Shown in pieces: positions 8,808 to 17,947 of a DNA stretch of 64,000 bases. Origin of the DNA: Chloroflexota bacterium (GTDB taxonomy: Bacteria > Chloroflexota > Anaerolineae > Anaerolineales > Anaerolineaceae). The stretch lies in contig JAJFTV010000169.1 of the NCBI GenBank assembly GCA_021372725.1, forward strand, positions 1 to 64,000, read 5' to 3'. The notes beneath the pieces are model-generated. The model was not told the DNA's origin, did not search any database, and saw only the letters and a list, made by a program, of their open reading frames with translations. Positions within the stretch are counted from its first letter, which is position 1; every line of letters starts with the position of its first letter. Both the position numbers and the translations under genes were made by a program.

Positions 8808-10976
8808 CTATTCTATGCCAATTTCCCACAGGTGAACATGGGCGGGTTCCTGATCGCGGACACTGTTGACCTCGATTCGCAGCCTGGTAGCTGTGATTTC
8901 CTCCTCCAAGTCAAATAAAACATTGCGCGGTGAGGGGGTTTCGACAATCGTGCGTGTAAACGGGATGACTTCTCCGTTAATATCGGTGAAGTACAAGTCC
9001 ACCACCGCCGGGGGGCCACCCACTTTAACTTGAACGGAGTGAACAGACCGTGGGTTCGGGAAATCGATCTCCACCACCAGTGGATTGGCTTCCATGGTTC
9101 GCAGCAGGCTGTTGGGATCACCATCAAAGGCATTTTCGATGGAGCCCAGATCCAGATACGAATATTTCACCTGCCACACTTCGCTGCCCATTTCTAGGCT
9201 GCTCTCCTGAAGAACACGCCTTGCCTTTCGTTCAGCCGCAAGGATCTGATCGATGTTGTCGATATAACGCAAGCGGACAAACAGGAAACCCGGCTCGCCA
9301 TTGGGATACTCGATGATTTTCTCCACCCGGATATCGGTAAATTTCCCGCTCTCCAACATCAATTTATATTCGGACGGGATCATCACAAAGAGGGTCTGGT
9401 CATCCAGGGCCTTTTTTTCGTTGAAATACCCCGCGATGGATCCCATCTGGAAAGGAGGAGTTGGATAAAAGAAAAATCGAGCGGTTGTATCCGTGCCGTT
9501 TCCCCAGGCAGGGGAGACAATCAGTTCATCATCAGGATGCTGCTCGATGTATTCGCCGACGGTTGAAAAAAGCTGTTTGGCGCCCCACTGCATGCCGGCC
9601 AGTCCGTAATCCTGAACCCAGAGGGGGCTATTCTTCAATGCATCCCAGGTCATCATAACGTTGATTAAACACAGCATGCCAAAGATTACCCCTGGCAGCC
9701 ATTTTCGAAGTTGTGGAGCGAGGCTGGATATTTGTTCAATTGTCCAGCTCAGTCCAAGACCACTCAGCAGCGCCAGCGGAATGACCATAAACAAAGCACG
9801 CGTGATCCCCAAAGCCACCAGCGCCGCGCCTGCCGGGGCAGCCAGCAGCGCAATCAACAGCGCGCGATACTCTGTTTTTTTTATCTTGCTTACCGCCACG
9901 CCCAACCCCACCAGCATGAAAGGCATTGTTGCCCAAAGAACATGCCCGTATCCTTTCATCAAATGGCGATCCATATCCACCTGGTTGGGGAAATACCAGT
10001 AAAAAGGGTTCAACCCGTGTAAATATTCCCTGAAAAAACTGCCAACTTTTTCAAGGAAAGGAATGGGCTCAACCCAGTATGAATCGAGGATTCGCAGATG
10101 ATCCTGAACCGCTGTGGGGTGCTGGATGGTAAACCGAAGTAAAGGAATGGCTACTAACAGAATAAGTGCCAAAGAAAATAATACGGTCTTTCTGTGTTGG
10201 ATGTGATATCGGAGGTCGGAGATGAACAACAACACGGCAGCCGCGCAGATCACCACCCGGGCGGGGCTGTAGCTGTAGAAGGAGAGCGCACCGGCCGCCA
10301 CGGCCAGGTACAGATAGCCCGCTGATGTGGTTCGATACATCAGGTAGAAGTACAAAAAAAGTGCAAAAAAAGTGACTGCCAGGCCGGTTTCAAAGGCCGT
10401 ACGGGAATGCAAAAACCAGGCCGGGGTGATCGAAAGCAGCAGCACTGCACCCCAGGCGTGGGGGAATTTATATACCTTTTGTATGATCAAACCCACCGCT
10501 GCGGCGGCCAGCAGAGTAGTGCAAGCTGCCAGCCCGCGTGTAAGCGGAATGGATTTACCAAAGATCATATAGGGCAGCACTTGCAGGTAGACTGAAGTAC
10601 TCAGATTGTATTGGTAACCATTATAAAAAAAGGTCGGGAGCAGTTCATGGTCATAGGAGTAAAAACCGTCCCGCACCAGGTCGGCGGCCAGCACAGTCTG
10701 CACCGCCTCATCGGTAAAAAAGTAAATCGGGAAATCGCTGATGTGGAAAAGACGCGTCAGCAGATACACAACTAACGCGGCGATAAATAAAAACTTTTCC
10801 AGGCTGATCTTTCGCAGCCTGCCGGCAGGGATGAATTTGTTTCGCAGCTTATGACACGAAGAAGGTACCTGTGTTGGAAATGGTTTGTCGCCAAAGGAAA
10901 TTGAACTGGATGAAACGTCATTTTCATCGGCAGCTTCAGCGGCATGATTTTCAGCCGGTGATTTAGTCTCCTCCAT
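8808..10976 (-). CDS. GT-C type membrane glycosyltransferase with C-terminal discoidin-like domain
   Basis: The 722-residue protein has a charged 45-residue N-terminus, then about a dozen transmembrane helices to near residue 460, then a soluble C-terminus. The first extracytoplasmic loop contains FFTDEAVQTVLAADLVRDG, an acidic pair in the place used for catalysis by GT39/GT83-like lipid-linked sugar transferases. Near residue 635 the pattern ENAFDGDPNSLLRT followed by a beta-rich tail resembles F5/8 type C (discoidin) carbohydrate-binding folds. This suggests transfer of a sugar from a polyprenyl donor outside the membrane. The start is supported less by a Shine-Dalgarno sequence than by a TATAAT box (10983-10988) only 6 bases upstream, consistent with a leaderless message. 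Confidence 0.75.
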   Translation of the reverse strand: MEETKSPAENHAAEAADENDVSSSSISFGDKPFPTQVPSSCHKLRNKFIPAGRLRKISLEKFLFIAALVVYLLTRLFHISDFPIYFFTDEAVQTVLAADLVRDGFYSYDHELLPTFFYNGYQYNLSTSVYLQVLPYMIFGKSIPLTRGLAACTTLLAAAAVGLIIQKVYKFPHAWGAVLLLSITPAWFLHSRTAFETGLAVTFFALFLYFYLMYRTTSAGYLYLAVAAGALSFYSYSPARVVICAAAVLLFISDLRYHIQHRKTVLFSLALILLVAIPLLRFTIQHPTAVQDHLRILDSYWVEPIPFLEKVGSFFREYLHGLNPFYWYFPNQVDMDRHLMKGYGHVLWATMPFMLVGLGVAVSKIKKTEYRALLIALLAAPAGAALVALGITRALFMVIPLALLSGLGLSWTIEQISSLAPQLRKWLPGVIFGMLCLINVMMTWDALKNSPLWVQDYGLAGMQWGAKQLFSTVGEYIEQHPDDELIVSPAWGNGTDTTARFFFYPTPPFQMGSIAGYFNEKKALDDQTLFVMIPSEYKLMLESGKFTDIRVEKIIEYPNGEPGFLFVRLRYIDNIDQILAAERKARRVLQESSLEMGSEVWQVKYSYLDLGSIENAFDGDPNSLLRTMEANPLVVEIDFPNPRSVHSVQVKVGGPPAVVDLYFTDINGEVIPFTRTIVETPSPRNVLFDLEEEITATRLRIEVNSVRDQEPAHVHLWEIGIE

Positions 10977-10996
10977 AAGGAGATTATAGCATTACC

Positions 10997-11668
10997 TTAT
11001 TTGTCTTCCCCATCCGGGCGGGCAAAACGGTTCTGATATGCTCCGTTCTTCTTCAGCTCCTCATTCCAACCCGAATTACCGAAATTGGTGAAACTCAACA
11101 GCCTGAAAATGGTTGCCACCCAGCCTGGCAGACGTTCCGGTTGGCTCAGTGTGGACAGGATATCCTTGTCCAATTCGCCTGTTTGCCCGTAAGCTTTGCC
11201 CAATACTTCAAACCGGATCAACTGTTGGGGAAGCTTTTCAGGAGGAGTGTAGCGTACACCCTCCGAATTCCCTTTCAGGATGGTTCCAACATGCCGGCTG
11301 CCCAAGTGACGGCTCAGTTTTTCGAGATAGGCTTCGAGGGCGCGCAACTGGATCCCTTCCGGAAACCCGCAATGGATCATATAGGCCATCGAGGGATTGC
11401 CCTGCCGGCCACAATACGGCTCCAGCGTTTCGATGAATTTCTTGACAATGCCCGGCACCATGTCGGTATACATCGGAAATGCCAGCAGTACATTTTCAGC
11501 TTCTCCAAAGGCTGCCGTGAAAGTATCCATTTTCGATGTATGCATCAGAATGTGCATTTCGAAAGTATTGCCCTCGACAGAGGTGAATCCTTTCAGGAAG
11601 GAATCCAGCAGCAGCGCGGTATTTCCGCTTTTTCCGCGGCCAGAACCGTTATAGACGATTAATTTCAT
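10997..11668 (-). CDS. flavodoxin-fold NAD(P)H-dependent FMN reductase-like protein
   Basis: The 223-residue protein opens with the flavodoxin-type strand and phosphate loop MKLIVYNGSGRGKSGNTALLL, then has a second nucleotide-binding segment around LLAFPMYTDMVPGIVKKFIE, typical of NADPH-dependent FMN reductases. The C-terminal 80 residues are less conserved. It overlaps the end of the next flavodoxin-fold gene by 20 bases, so the pair is translated from one message. Both may form a heteromeric or sequential flavin reductase; the electron acceptor is not evident from the sequence. Confidence 0.75.
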   Translation of the reverse strand: MKLIVYNGSGRGKSGNTALLLDSFLKGFTSVEGNTFEMHILMHTSKMDTFTAAFGEAENVLLAFPMYTDMVPGIVKKFIETLEPYCGRQGNPSMAYMIHCGFPEGIQLRALEAYLEKLSRHLGSRHVGTILKGNSEGVRYTPPEKLPQQLIRFEVLGKAYGQTGELDKDILSTLSQPERLPGWVATIFRLLSFTNFGNSGWNEELKKNGAYQNRFARPDGEDK

Positions 11669-12200
11669 CGATTACCTCCGGAATGGGCGAACCGGCCAGA
11701 CGAGTAAAGAACAATTTGGTTTTAAAGTTGATTGCCAAACGGTGAAAAGACCGTTCAATAATTTCCAGATCTTCCTGGTCGTTATCACCGTACTGCCCCA
11801 AAATCAACCCCAGTTTGGGGTACTTTTCATACCTGCGGCGGTGATGGATTTCCCCATGATCAAAATCCAAATAAGGATGGACGAGCGGTATCAGCTTATC
11901 CATCGCCCGTTTCAACTCCGAGCTGATCATGCCCATGCTGACGGGGGACGCAAACAGCACCAGGTCACTGTTGATTACAGCCCGCCGTACGATGGCCGAA
12001 TCATCTTCGATCAAACATTGACCTGGTTTTTTGACCCAGCATCCAAAGCAGCCCACACAGTATTGGATATTCAACTCCCGCAAATGGAGATGGGTTACCT
12101 GACAGTCATTTTTCTGAAGTGCCTGTTCAACCTGATCCATATACAGGTCAAACTGTACGTTCTCGTGGACTGGATTTCCGTTCAAAATCACCATACTCAT
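11649..12200 (-). CDS. NAD(P)H-dependent oxidoreductase, iron-sulfur flavoprotein type
   Basis: This 183-residue flavodoxin-fold protein begins VILNGNPVHENV, a slightly altered FMN phosphate loop. It then carries a cysteine cluster, YCVGCFGCWVKKPGQC (about residues 48-63), as in iron-sulfur flavoproteins of the NADPH-dependent FMN reductase superfamily. DLVLFASPVSMGMISSELKRAMDK is the second FMN-binding segment. It probably moves electrons from a reduced nicotinamide or ferredoxin to a small acceptor. The downstream partner gene starts within its last 20 bases. Cysteine spacing is compact, so an Fe-S cluster is plausible but not certain. Confidence 0.8.
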   Translation of the reverse strand: MSMVILNGNPVHENVQFDLYMDQVEQALQKNDCQVTHLHLRELNIQYCVGCFGCWVKKPGQCLIEDDSAIVRRAVINSDLVLFASPVSMGMISSELKRAMDKLIPLVHPYLDFDHGEIHHRRRYEKYPKLGLILGQYGDNDQEDLEIIERSFHRLAINFKTKLFFTRLAGSPIPEVIDEINRL

Positions 12201-12268
12201 GACATACCTCGCGTGTTTTATTTTCTAATGGAAACAATATTACAGGCTTAAAACAAACGATTCCGATA

Positions 12269-13753
12269 TTAGCCTTGGGAAATGGGCTCAATCACACTTG
12301 GAACAACAGGCACTTCGGGTTCCGCCTGTTCCTTGTGCCGAAATACGGCAACCCCCAGGCCAAAGGTAATCCAGAAATAAGGCAGCGCAAAGGTATCAAC
12401 GCTGAATCCTTCAACCAGCAGACCCAGCAAGGTTAGAATGACTGCCATGCCGGTTACTTGCATATATTTTTTTGACCGTCGAAGCAGGGATATGCCGGTC
12501 AACAGAATGAGCCCCAGCCAGACAATAAAAAATGCAGAACCAATGAAGCCGGTTTCGGCAAACAGACGAACCCACAAGCTTTTGATGTTAGGCGGTGAGG
12601 CGAGATCGTACATCACGTCGCGAATCTCAAAATACTCCCATGCGGCAGGATCCAGTTTGTCATAAAAATAGAAGCCTGCGTTCCCCAGCCCAACACCCAG
12701 GACGGGATTCTCGCCAAAGATGTTCCAACCGGCCTGCCAATAAACGATGCGGGCAGAGAATGCCAGCTTTTCGGCATACTCCAGAAACGGCCTGTTTCGC
12801 AGCGTCTCAAAGTCAAAAAGCTCGCTCATACGCGGGTCGGCTTTGCTGAGGTAGACACCTGTCCCCAGCAGAAGCAGAACGGACAGCACGACCAGACCCA
12901 GGTAAAAGGTGATGGCTGTCCACTGTTTTGCAGCCCGTGTCTTGAATCTGGCTTGCAGGCTGTGCACAATTTTGATGCTCAGGCGCAGCAAAAGATAACT
13001 GACACACAGCAGGAACGCCAGCAATCCAAGCCTGGATTTCGAGAGATAAAGCAGGATCACACCTCCCACCAGGAGAAAATTCTCCAGGCTGATGCCAAGG
13101 AATTTGTGGCGGTGAACCGTAAAACCCTTTACCGTGGATGCCAGCCAGAACGGGACAAAGATCATATTCAGTTGATGAGACAGCCAGGAAGGTTCGTAGG
13201 CAAAACCAGTGATGCGGTCTTTGTAAAGTGTGCCTGTGGAGAACATTTTTTGAATGTCCCTCAGCCATTCCGGCCAGCGTGTGTATTCGTTCCAGACAAT
13301 CCACTGGATGATGCACCAGACCAGGATGATCAAACCGGCGTAATTCAGCAGTCGCAGGGTAAAATGGATGCTTTTTTCAGAGCGAGGCCAGCTTGACGAG
13401 AGCAGGAAAAATGCCACTCCGATCAGCAGTGTCGCAAAGCCTTCAAGAACTTGACGCCAGGGCAGTGCATCCTGAAAAGGCGGGATCACCCTGAATAAGG
13501 ATATGAGTGAGGAAACCAGCGCTACCACAACAAATCCTAGCAAAGGTAAACTCTGACGGGGAAGGCTTCCCCCCTTGATGAGATCAGGCAGCCACCAGGC
13601 TAATATCAGCAAAACCAGGGGAATGATCGCTGCCGGGCTGACCATCGCCCCCAGCCGGTCCGCGATGGGCGGGAAGCTGGTGATGGGCAGTGACAGGATC
13701 AATAACCCCCACAAGACCCACTGGATGATTTGGTATGCCCTATTTTCCTTCAT
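12269..13753 (-). CDS. O-antigen ligase (Wzy_C/WaaL-like) family membrane protein
   Basis: The 494-residue protein has about eleven transmembrane helices. A large extracytoplasmic loop contains RIVYWQAGWNIFGENPVLGVGLGNAG (about residues 335-360), the signature region of Wzy_C proteins. Family members join polysaccharide units to a lipid or polymerise them in the outer leaflet. Chloroflexota generally lack classical lipopolysaccharide, so the acceptor here is unknown; glycoprotein, teichoic-like polymer or exopolysaccharide are options. It is on the same strand as the neighbouring MurJ and GT-C genes, which together form an envelope block. A polar C-terminal tail rich in Pro and Val ends the protein. 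Confidence 0.82.
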   Translation of the reverse strand: MKENRAYQIIQWVLWGLLILSLPITSFPPIADRLGAMVSPAAIIPLVLLILAWWLPDLIKGGSLPRQSLPLLGFVVVALVSSLISLFRVIPPFQDALPWRQVLEGFATLLIGVAFFLLSSSWPRSEKSIHFTLRLLNYAGLIILVWCIIQWIVWNEYTRWPEWLRDIQKMFSTGTLYKDRITGFAYEPSWLSHQLNMIFVPFWLASTVKGFTVHRHKFLGISLENFLLVGGVILLYLSKSRLGLLAFLLCVSYLLLRLSIKIVHSLQARFKTRAAKQWTAITFYLGLVVLSVLLLLGTGVYLSKADPRMSELFDFETLRNRPFLEYAEKLAFSARIVYWQAGWNIFGENPVLGVGLGNAGFYFYDKLDPAAWEYFEIRDVMYDLASPPNIKSLWVRLFAETGFIGSAFFIVWLGLILLTGISLLRRSKKYMQVTGMAVILTLLGLLVEGFSVDTFALPYFWITFGLGVAVFRHKEQAEPEVPVVPSVIEPISQG

Positions 13754-13882
13754 TTCTCGCTGAGTTCCTGCTGCCAGCTTTTCACCGGCTTCCCGAGGAA
13801 TTGATTACCCGCATTAAACATCCACGCCTTATGACGACAAGTATTATAACGGACAAATGCCCCCCGTCCGTTGCAGAAGATA

Positions 13883-15472
13883 TCAATGCCTGATACGGGC
13901 GGTCACAAAGCGCCGGATGAGCCCCAGCCCGGTTTGCAGTTCCTCCACCCGCAAAAGAGCCAGCATTGCAAGGTAAACCAGTGCACCCAGTATGACCCCT
14001 CCCAGGGTGGTGACCAACACTCCGCCCGGATTGAGAGACAGCCAGACCCACAAGGCTGCACACATACCCATTACAGCCAGGCCGGCCTTTGGCAACATGG
14101 TCAGGATACGCTTGTCAAACAACCCATTCAGCTTTTTGTGCATCAACACCAGCAACGCAGCCATTTCCAAAAATGTTGCCAGCGAATTGGCCAAAGGCAG
14201 TCCGCCGTGAGGCATCCAGCCCACCTGCGCAAACACCCAGGTAAACAGGAGACTGAAAACCAGGTTGAGACCCATCGCACACACACCCACAAAGACGGGG
14301 GTTTTGGTGTCATGCAGGGCGTAGAAGGCGCGGCTGACGATCTCAACCACCGAGTGGCCTACCAGTCCGGCCGCATACCATAAAAGCGCCCAGGCCACCA
14401 TTTGCGTGGAGTTTTCGGTGAAGGCATTGCGCTGGTAGATCAGGTTAACCAGCGGTTCACGCAGGAAGATGAGCCCCAATGAGGCCGGCATGGCCAGCAG
14501 CAGCACTCCGCGCAAGGTAGCCGCCAGGGATAAACGCATTTCCTCCAGTTTGCCGCGCGCAACCTGAGCCGAAAAGGTCGGCAGGGCAGCAATAGCTATC
14601 GACTGAGCTATGGCGGCCTCGGGCATGATCATCAGCGGAAAGGCATAGGTGATGGCTGCCAGGCTGCCTTCAGGTTGGTATGAAGCCAGAAAGGTATTCA
14701 GCCAGAAGTTCAATTGAACCACGGCCACCCCCAACAGGCGGGGAGCCATCAAGCGGCCAACTTCGCGCACCTCAGGTGAGTCAAGCCCCAGGGAAAGCGC
14801 GTAGGTTCGATTGGGCAGCCGAATGAGCTGCGGAAGCTGAACGAGCAGGTGTAAACCGGAGCCGATCACCACCCCCCAGGCAACACCGGCAATCCCCATT
14901 GATTTGGAAAGAACCAGCGTGCCAAAGATGATCCCCAGGCGGTACATGGCAGGAGCCAAAGCCGGCAGCAGAAAACGCTGGTGGGCGTTGAGGATACCCA
15001 TCGCCAGGCCGCTGATTCCAAAAATAATGGCGGATGGCAATTGTATGCGCAACATTTGCGCGGTTAGCTGCGCCTTCTGTGGATCAAAACCGGGCGCCAG
15101 CACGTATTGGACGATCTGGTTGGCAAAGACCCAGGAAAGAATCGAGACAACCGTCATCACCAGCAAAACGAGATTGGCAATGGAAGAGGCCAGCTTCCAG
15201 GCCCGGGTGCGCTGTTCCCCGGCCAGTAAACCGGTAAAGGTGGGGATAAATGCTGAACCCAACGCGCCGCCCGCCATCAGGTTGAAAAGGATTTCCGCAA
15301 AGCGGTTGCCTGCGAAATAGGCTTCGCTTTCAATGCCGGAGCCAAATGTGGAACCGACCAGGCTGGTGGAAACCAGCCCGGCAATCTGGCTGAGCACCAT
15401 GGCGCCCATCACCGTTCCTGCGGCGCGGGCGATCTGGCGATTGGCGGATGGAGCTTCAGGGGGTTCTGTCAT
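13883..15472 (-). CDS. murJ: lipid II flippase MurJ
   Basis: The 529-residue integral membrane protein belongs to the MOP exporter superfamily. FGSGIESEAYFAGNRFAEILFNLMAGGALGSAFIPTF near the N-terminus is the MurJ signature, and 14 hydrophobic helices of the expected spacing follow. Length fits the 500-530 residue norm. MurJ moves lipid-linked peptidoglycan precursor across the cytoplasmic membrane. A 129-base gap with no clear element separates it from the O-antigen-ligase-like gene. The racemase-family gene upstream ends 8 bases before its start and runs in the same direction, so the two may be cotranscribed. Confidence 0.92.
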   Translation of the reverse strand: MTEPPEAPSANRQIARAAGTVMGAMVLSQIAGLVSTSLVGSTFGSGIESEAYFAGNRFAEILFNLMAGGALGSAFIPTFTGLLAGEQRTRAWKLASSIANLVLLVMTVVSILSWVFANQIVQYVLAPGFDPQKAQLTAQMLRIQLPSAIIFGISGLAMGILNAHQRFLLPALAPAMYRLGIIFGTLVLSKSMGIAGVAWGVVIGSGLHLLVQLPQLIRLPNRTYALSLGLDSPEVREVGRLMAPRLLGVAVVQLNFWLNTFLASYQPEGSLAAITYAFPLMIMPEAAIAQSIAIAALPTFSAQVARGKLEEMRLSLAATLRGVLLLAMPASLGLIFLREPLVNLIYQRNAFTENSTQMVAWALLWYAAGLVGHSVVEIVSRAFYALHDTKTPVFVGVCAMGLNLVFSLLFTWVFAQVGWMPHGGLPLANSLATFLEMAALLVLMHKKLNGLFDKRILTMLPKAGLAVMGMCAALWVWLSLNPGGVLVTTLGGVILGALVYLAMLALLRVEELQTGLGLIRRFVTARIRH

Positions 15473-15480
15473 TGGGAAGG

Positions 15481-16161
15481 CTATTTGGCCAGCTCACCCA
15501 GAGCCCGGTCCAGAACTGCCTGATTGCTGCTGATGACCGGGAAAGTAAAAAGACCGCGCAGGCGGTTCAACACATCCACTGCCGGAAAGTTGGTGCAGGA
15601 CACAAACAGGGCATCCGGCTGCAAGTCACCCACTGCATTACGGGCCAACTCCATGATACTCTGACCGGGCACTTTTGCGATGGAGGTGTTTTCACGGATG
15701 CCAAGCCCCAGGATGTTAAGGATCTCAAGGCCGGCCTGTTCCAGGCTGGACTGTATGTGCTGGTTCAGCTCATCCAGATAGGGGGTCACCACAACGATTT
15801 TGTGGGCGCCCAGCTTTTTCAGCGTTTCGCGGACTGACTGGTTTACACCGATGGTCGGTGCACCGCTCACGCGGGAAATCTCCTTAATGAAATCTTCCTC
15901 GAACTGGTTGCCGCGCAGGGCCCCGGCGCTGGTGCATCCGAAAATGACTACATCCGGTTGGACAGTGGCCAGGTCGCGGGCGGCCGGCAGCGTAAATTCA
16001 TCGAGCATGCGTGCTTCGGCTTCAGCGGTGACGTCTTCAAGGAACATGCGGGCGGTGTGCAGGGTAATATCAACAGGCAGCCGGCGGTAGAAATCCGGCT
16101 CCATGACGGTGTTACTGGAGGGAACGATCAACCCAATGCGCTGCAATTTTTCAAGCTGCAT
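15481..16161 (-). CDS. Asp/Glu racemase superfamily protein (maleate isomerase / arylmalonate decarboxylase-like)
   Basis: The 226-residue protein starts QRIGLIVPSSNTVMEPDFYRRLP, the opening of maleate cis-trans isomerases and arylmalonate decarboxylases. It has two cysteine motifs, IFGCTSAGAL (about residue 75) and FVSCTNFPAVD (about residue 190), positioned like the two catalytic cysteines of the racemase superfamily. The substrate is uncertain: maleate-type isomerisation, decarboxylation or racemisation are all possible. The start at 16161 has AAGGAG 6 bases upstream. Being next to murJ invites the idea of a D-amino-acid supply role, but the Ser-Ser-Asn-Thr motif favours maleate isomerase-like chemistry. 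Confidence 0.8.
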   Translation of the reverse strand: MQLEKLQRIGLIVPSSNTVMEPDFYRRLPVDITLHTARMFLEDVTAEAEARMLDEFTLPAARDLATVQPDVVIFGCTSAGALRGNQFEEDFIKEISRVSGAPTIGVNQSVRETLKKLGAHKIVVVTPYLDELNQHIQSSLEQAGLEILNILGLGIRENTSIAKVPGQSIMELARNAVGDLQPDALFVSCTNFPAVDVLNRLRGLFTFPVISSNQAVLDRALGELAK

Positions 16162-16171
16162 TCAAAACTCC

Positions 16172-16468
16172 TTGGGTAAAGGATACAGATTTCCTAACTA
16201 TAGCGAGGTTGTAGATTTTTGGCAAGGAGTGAAAAAGGCCAATCAGGCTTTTCTCTTTCTGGTTTCCGAGATCGGTGAACTGTCCGATGCACTGGTTGCC
16301 AGCCAGGCACAATGGGTACGCAACAATCCTGACCGCGAACGCCATATCCCGTCCGAGATTGAGGATGTGCTGATGATGCTAACCGTGTTCGCTGCCACGC
16401 AGGGCATCGACCCGCTGGAAGCGTTGAAAGACAAGATGCGGTCGAAGGGATTTGAAATCAGGGAATGA
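16172..16468 (+). CDS. MazG-like nucleotide pyrophosphohydrolase
   Basis: A small all-alpha protein with LFLVSEIGELSDALV, then EIEDVLMMLTVFAATQGID, the paired acidic motifs of the MazG/dUTPase-like all-alpha NTP pyrophosphatases that bind magnesium. Family members remove pyrophosphate from non-canonical or excess NTPs. The start is uncertain: TTG at 16172 is given, making 98 residues, while an in-frame ATG at 16103 would overlap the divergent racemase gene by 59 bases. No good Shine-Dalgarno sequence precedes either. It is convergent with the VanZ gene, whose end lies 9 bases away. Confidence 0.65.
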   Translation: MGKGYRFPNYSEVVDFWQGVKKANQAFLFLVSEIGELSDALVASQAQWVRNNPDRERHIPSEIEDVLMMLTVFAATQGIDPLEALKDKMRSKGFEIRE

Positions 16469-16477
16469 GAGAGCTGT

Positions 16478-17083
16478 TTAGACGGATTTGTGGATAACGT
16501 CATCAATGTATGCAAACAGTCCTTCAGGTTTAATTCCAAACCGGTGTTTTATATATAAGAATATCCATGCAAAAAGCCGGAAGAGACCAAAACCTATCAG
16601 AGCTCCAAGGTCATTTAGAATCACATCATTAATATCGATCCCTCGATAGCTAAAACCTGTCGCGATGGAGGCGAGGAGCTGGGTGAACTCAATGGCAAAC
16701 CCAATTCCGGGAACCCATCCGACGATTCGCCTGGCGGTTTTCGGTGCAATAAAAATGATGCCAAATCCGAAAGGGATGGTCAGGACAATATTTCCCAGAA
16801 TCTCATAGGAAATCACATTGGGATGGAGAGAGAATAATCTTCCGAAACGGAATGGTACGAGGTTGATTCTCGATAGGATTGAGGTTACAGACTGTCTTTC
16901 AACAGGTGAAGAAACCGGCATTGGAAAAAGTGTTAAACCAGTCAGGACTAACAGATATAGCCCAAACAAAATACAACAAATCAGATACGAAACATTGCGG
17001 TTTTTGTGCCACACAATGACACTGACTGTAACGAGTATACCCAGGCCTGCCAGGAAGGGAAATGGAAGAAATTCAAGGCGCAT
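16478..17083 (-). CDS. VanZ family membrane protein
   Basis: The 201-residue protein has five hydrophobic helices. It contains NLVPFRF, EILGNIVLTIPFGFGIIF, EFTQLL and the helix-capping RGIDINDVILNDLGALIGF, the order typical of VanZ-like proteins. The name-giving member confers low-level teicoplanin resistance, but most chromosomal VanZ relatives have no known function. A TATAAT box (on the minus strand just above position 17100) precedes the ATG by 16 bases with no Shine-Dalgarno sequence, suggesting a very short leader. The C-terminal 25 residues are polar and cytoplasmic. Confidence 0.85.
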   Translation of the reverse strand: MRLEFLPFPFLAGLGILVTVSVIVWHKNRNVSYLICCILFGLYLLVLTGLTLFPMPVSSPVERQSVTSILSRINLVPFRFGRLFSLHPNVISYEILGNIVLTIPFGFGIIFIAPKTARRIVGWVPGIGFAIEFTQLLASIATGFSYRGIDINDVILNDLGALIGFGLFRLFAWIFLYIKHRFGIKPEGLFAYIDDVIHKSV

Positions 17084-17131
17084 AATTTATAGTTTATCGA
17101 TTATAGCATCCTAAAAAACTGACCCGTATGA

Positions 17132-17767
17132 GAAAACCAGGTTGATCATGTCACGGTGATTGACATATTGTGGTTTTCTTTATCCGAAATTACGCCCCTG
17201 TATGTGACGAGTATTGGCGAAGTGAACGGAGCGCCTGATGGTTACCTGTCAAAGGGTAAATATCTAAGAATCAATATGTATAAGGATCAAGACCAACTGA
17301 TAGAACATTTTGCCAGCCCTGTGAAGGTCTGTTATATCCTGGCTTCCCATCAAATCGACAACTTCGCGGAAAAAGACCTGGGTATTGGAACGGCTGCAAA
17401 TGCCCGCTCGTTATGGCGTATTCTGAACGGGGGGTTCGATGCCAAAAACCAGATGGGCTGCGCTTTCGTCGAACATTTCAGCCTGTTCGGTCTTTTTGCC
17501 AAAATCAAGGATGAGGTCATACCCGCAACAGGATTTGCGCCGGGGGTTGTGACTGATCTGGAACAGCAGACATCACTTAATAAGTACCAGAATTTGGGCG
17601 GTTTGTGAATTGAAATTCCATCCTTCGAAGTAAGTCAAACGATTGTTGGTGTATATCCTGCCACGGGAGGGTGGGATATATTCTGGCTGGGGAATCAAGA
17701 GGAAAGCAATGCCTGCCGGTGGCGCACGGTCATCCGGGCAGTCCAGGTCGATATTCAGAATGAGTAG
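17132..17767 (+). pseudogene. decayed hypothetical coding region with an in-frame stop
   Basis: Not recognised. One frame is open from 17132 to a TGA at 17606-17608, with a GTG at 17156 giving at most 150 residues but no ribosome-binding site. The same frame continues after the stop to a TAG at 17765-17767, with protein-like sequence (TIVGVYPATGGWDIFWLGNQ). No natural start exists upstream, because a TGA closes the frame at 17129. I read this as remains of one or two genes rather than a working one. It sits between VanZ and the DarTG pair, a place where toxin-antitoxin modules often land. An intact short gene 17156-17608 remains possible. Confidence 0.4.
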
Positions 17768-17887
17768 GAGATGCAGATTTCGAATAGCTGAACGAGAGGC
17801 GAGAGGGCGAGTATCCGAATTGTTGGTTGAAATTCTGTATTGACGTTTTGTGCGATGTCTATGTGGTAGTATTAAGGTATGCGAGAT

Positions 17888-17909
17888 TGTTAATCTGAAA
17901 CTATTAACA
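17888..17909. promoter_or_regulatory. inverted repeat upstream of darT, candidate operator
   Basis: TGTTAAT, 8 bases, ATTAACA forms a perfect 7-bp inverted repeat 39 bases before the darT start. Toxin-antitoxin operons are often autoregulated, so a repressor site here is plausible. No convincing -35/-10 pair with normal spacing could be assigned nearby. Confidence 0.35.
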
Positions 17910-17947
17910 TTGAATGAGATAATCAGAGAAATATTGGAGGGTTAGAA

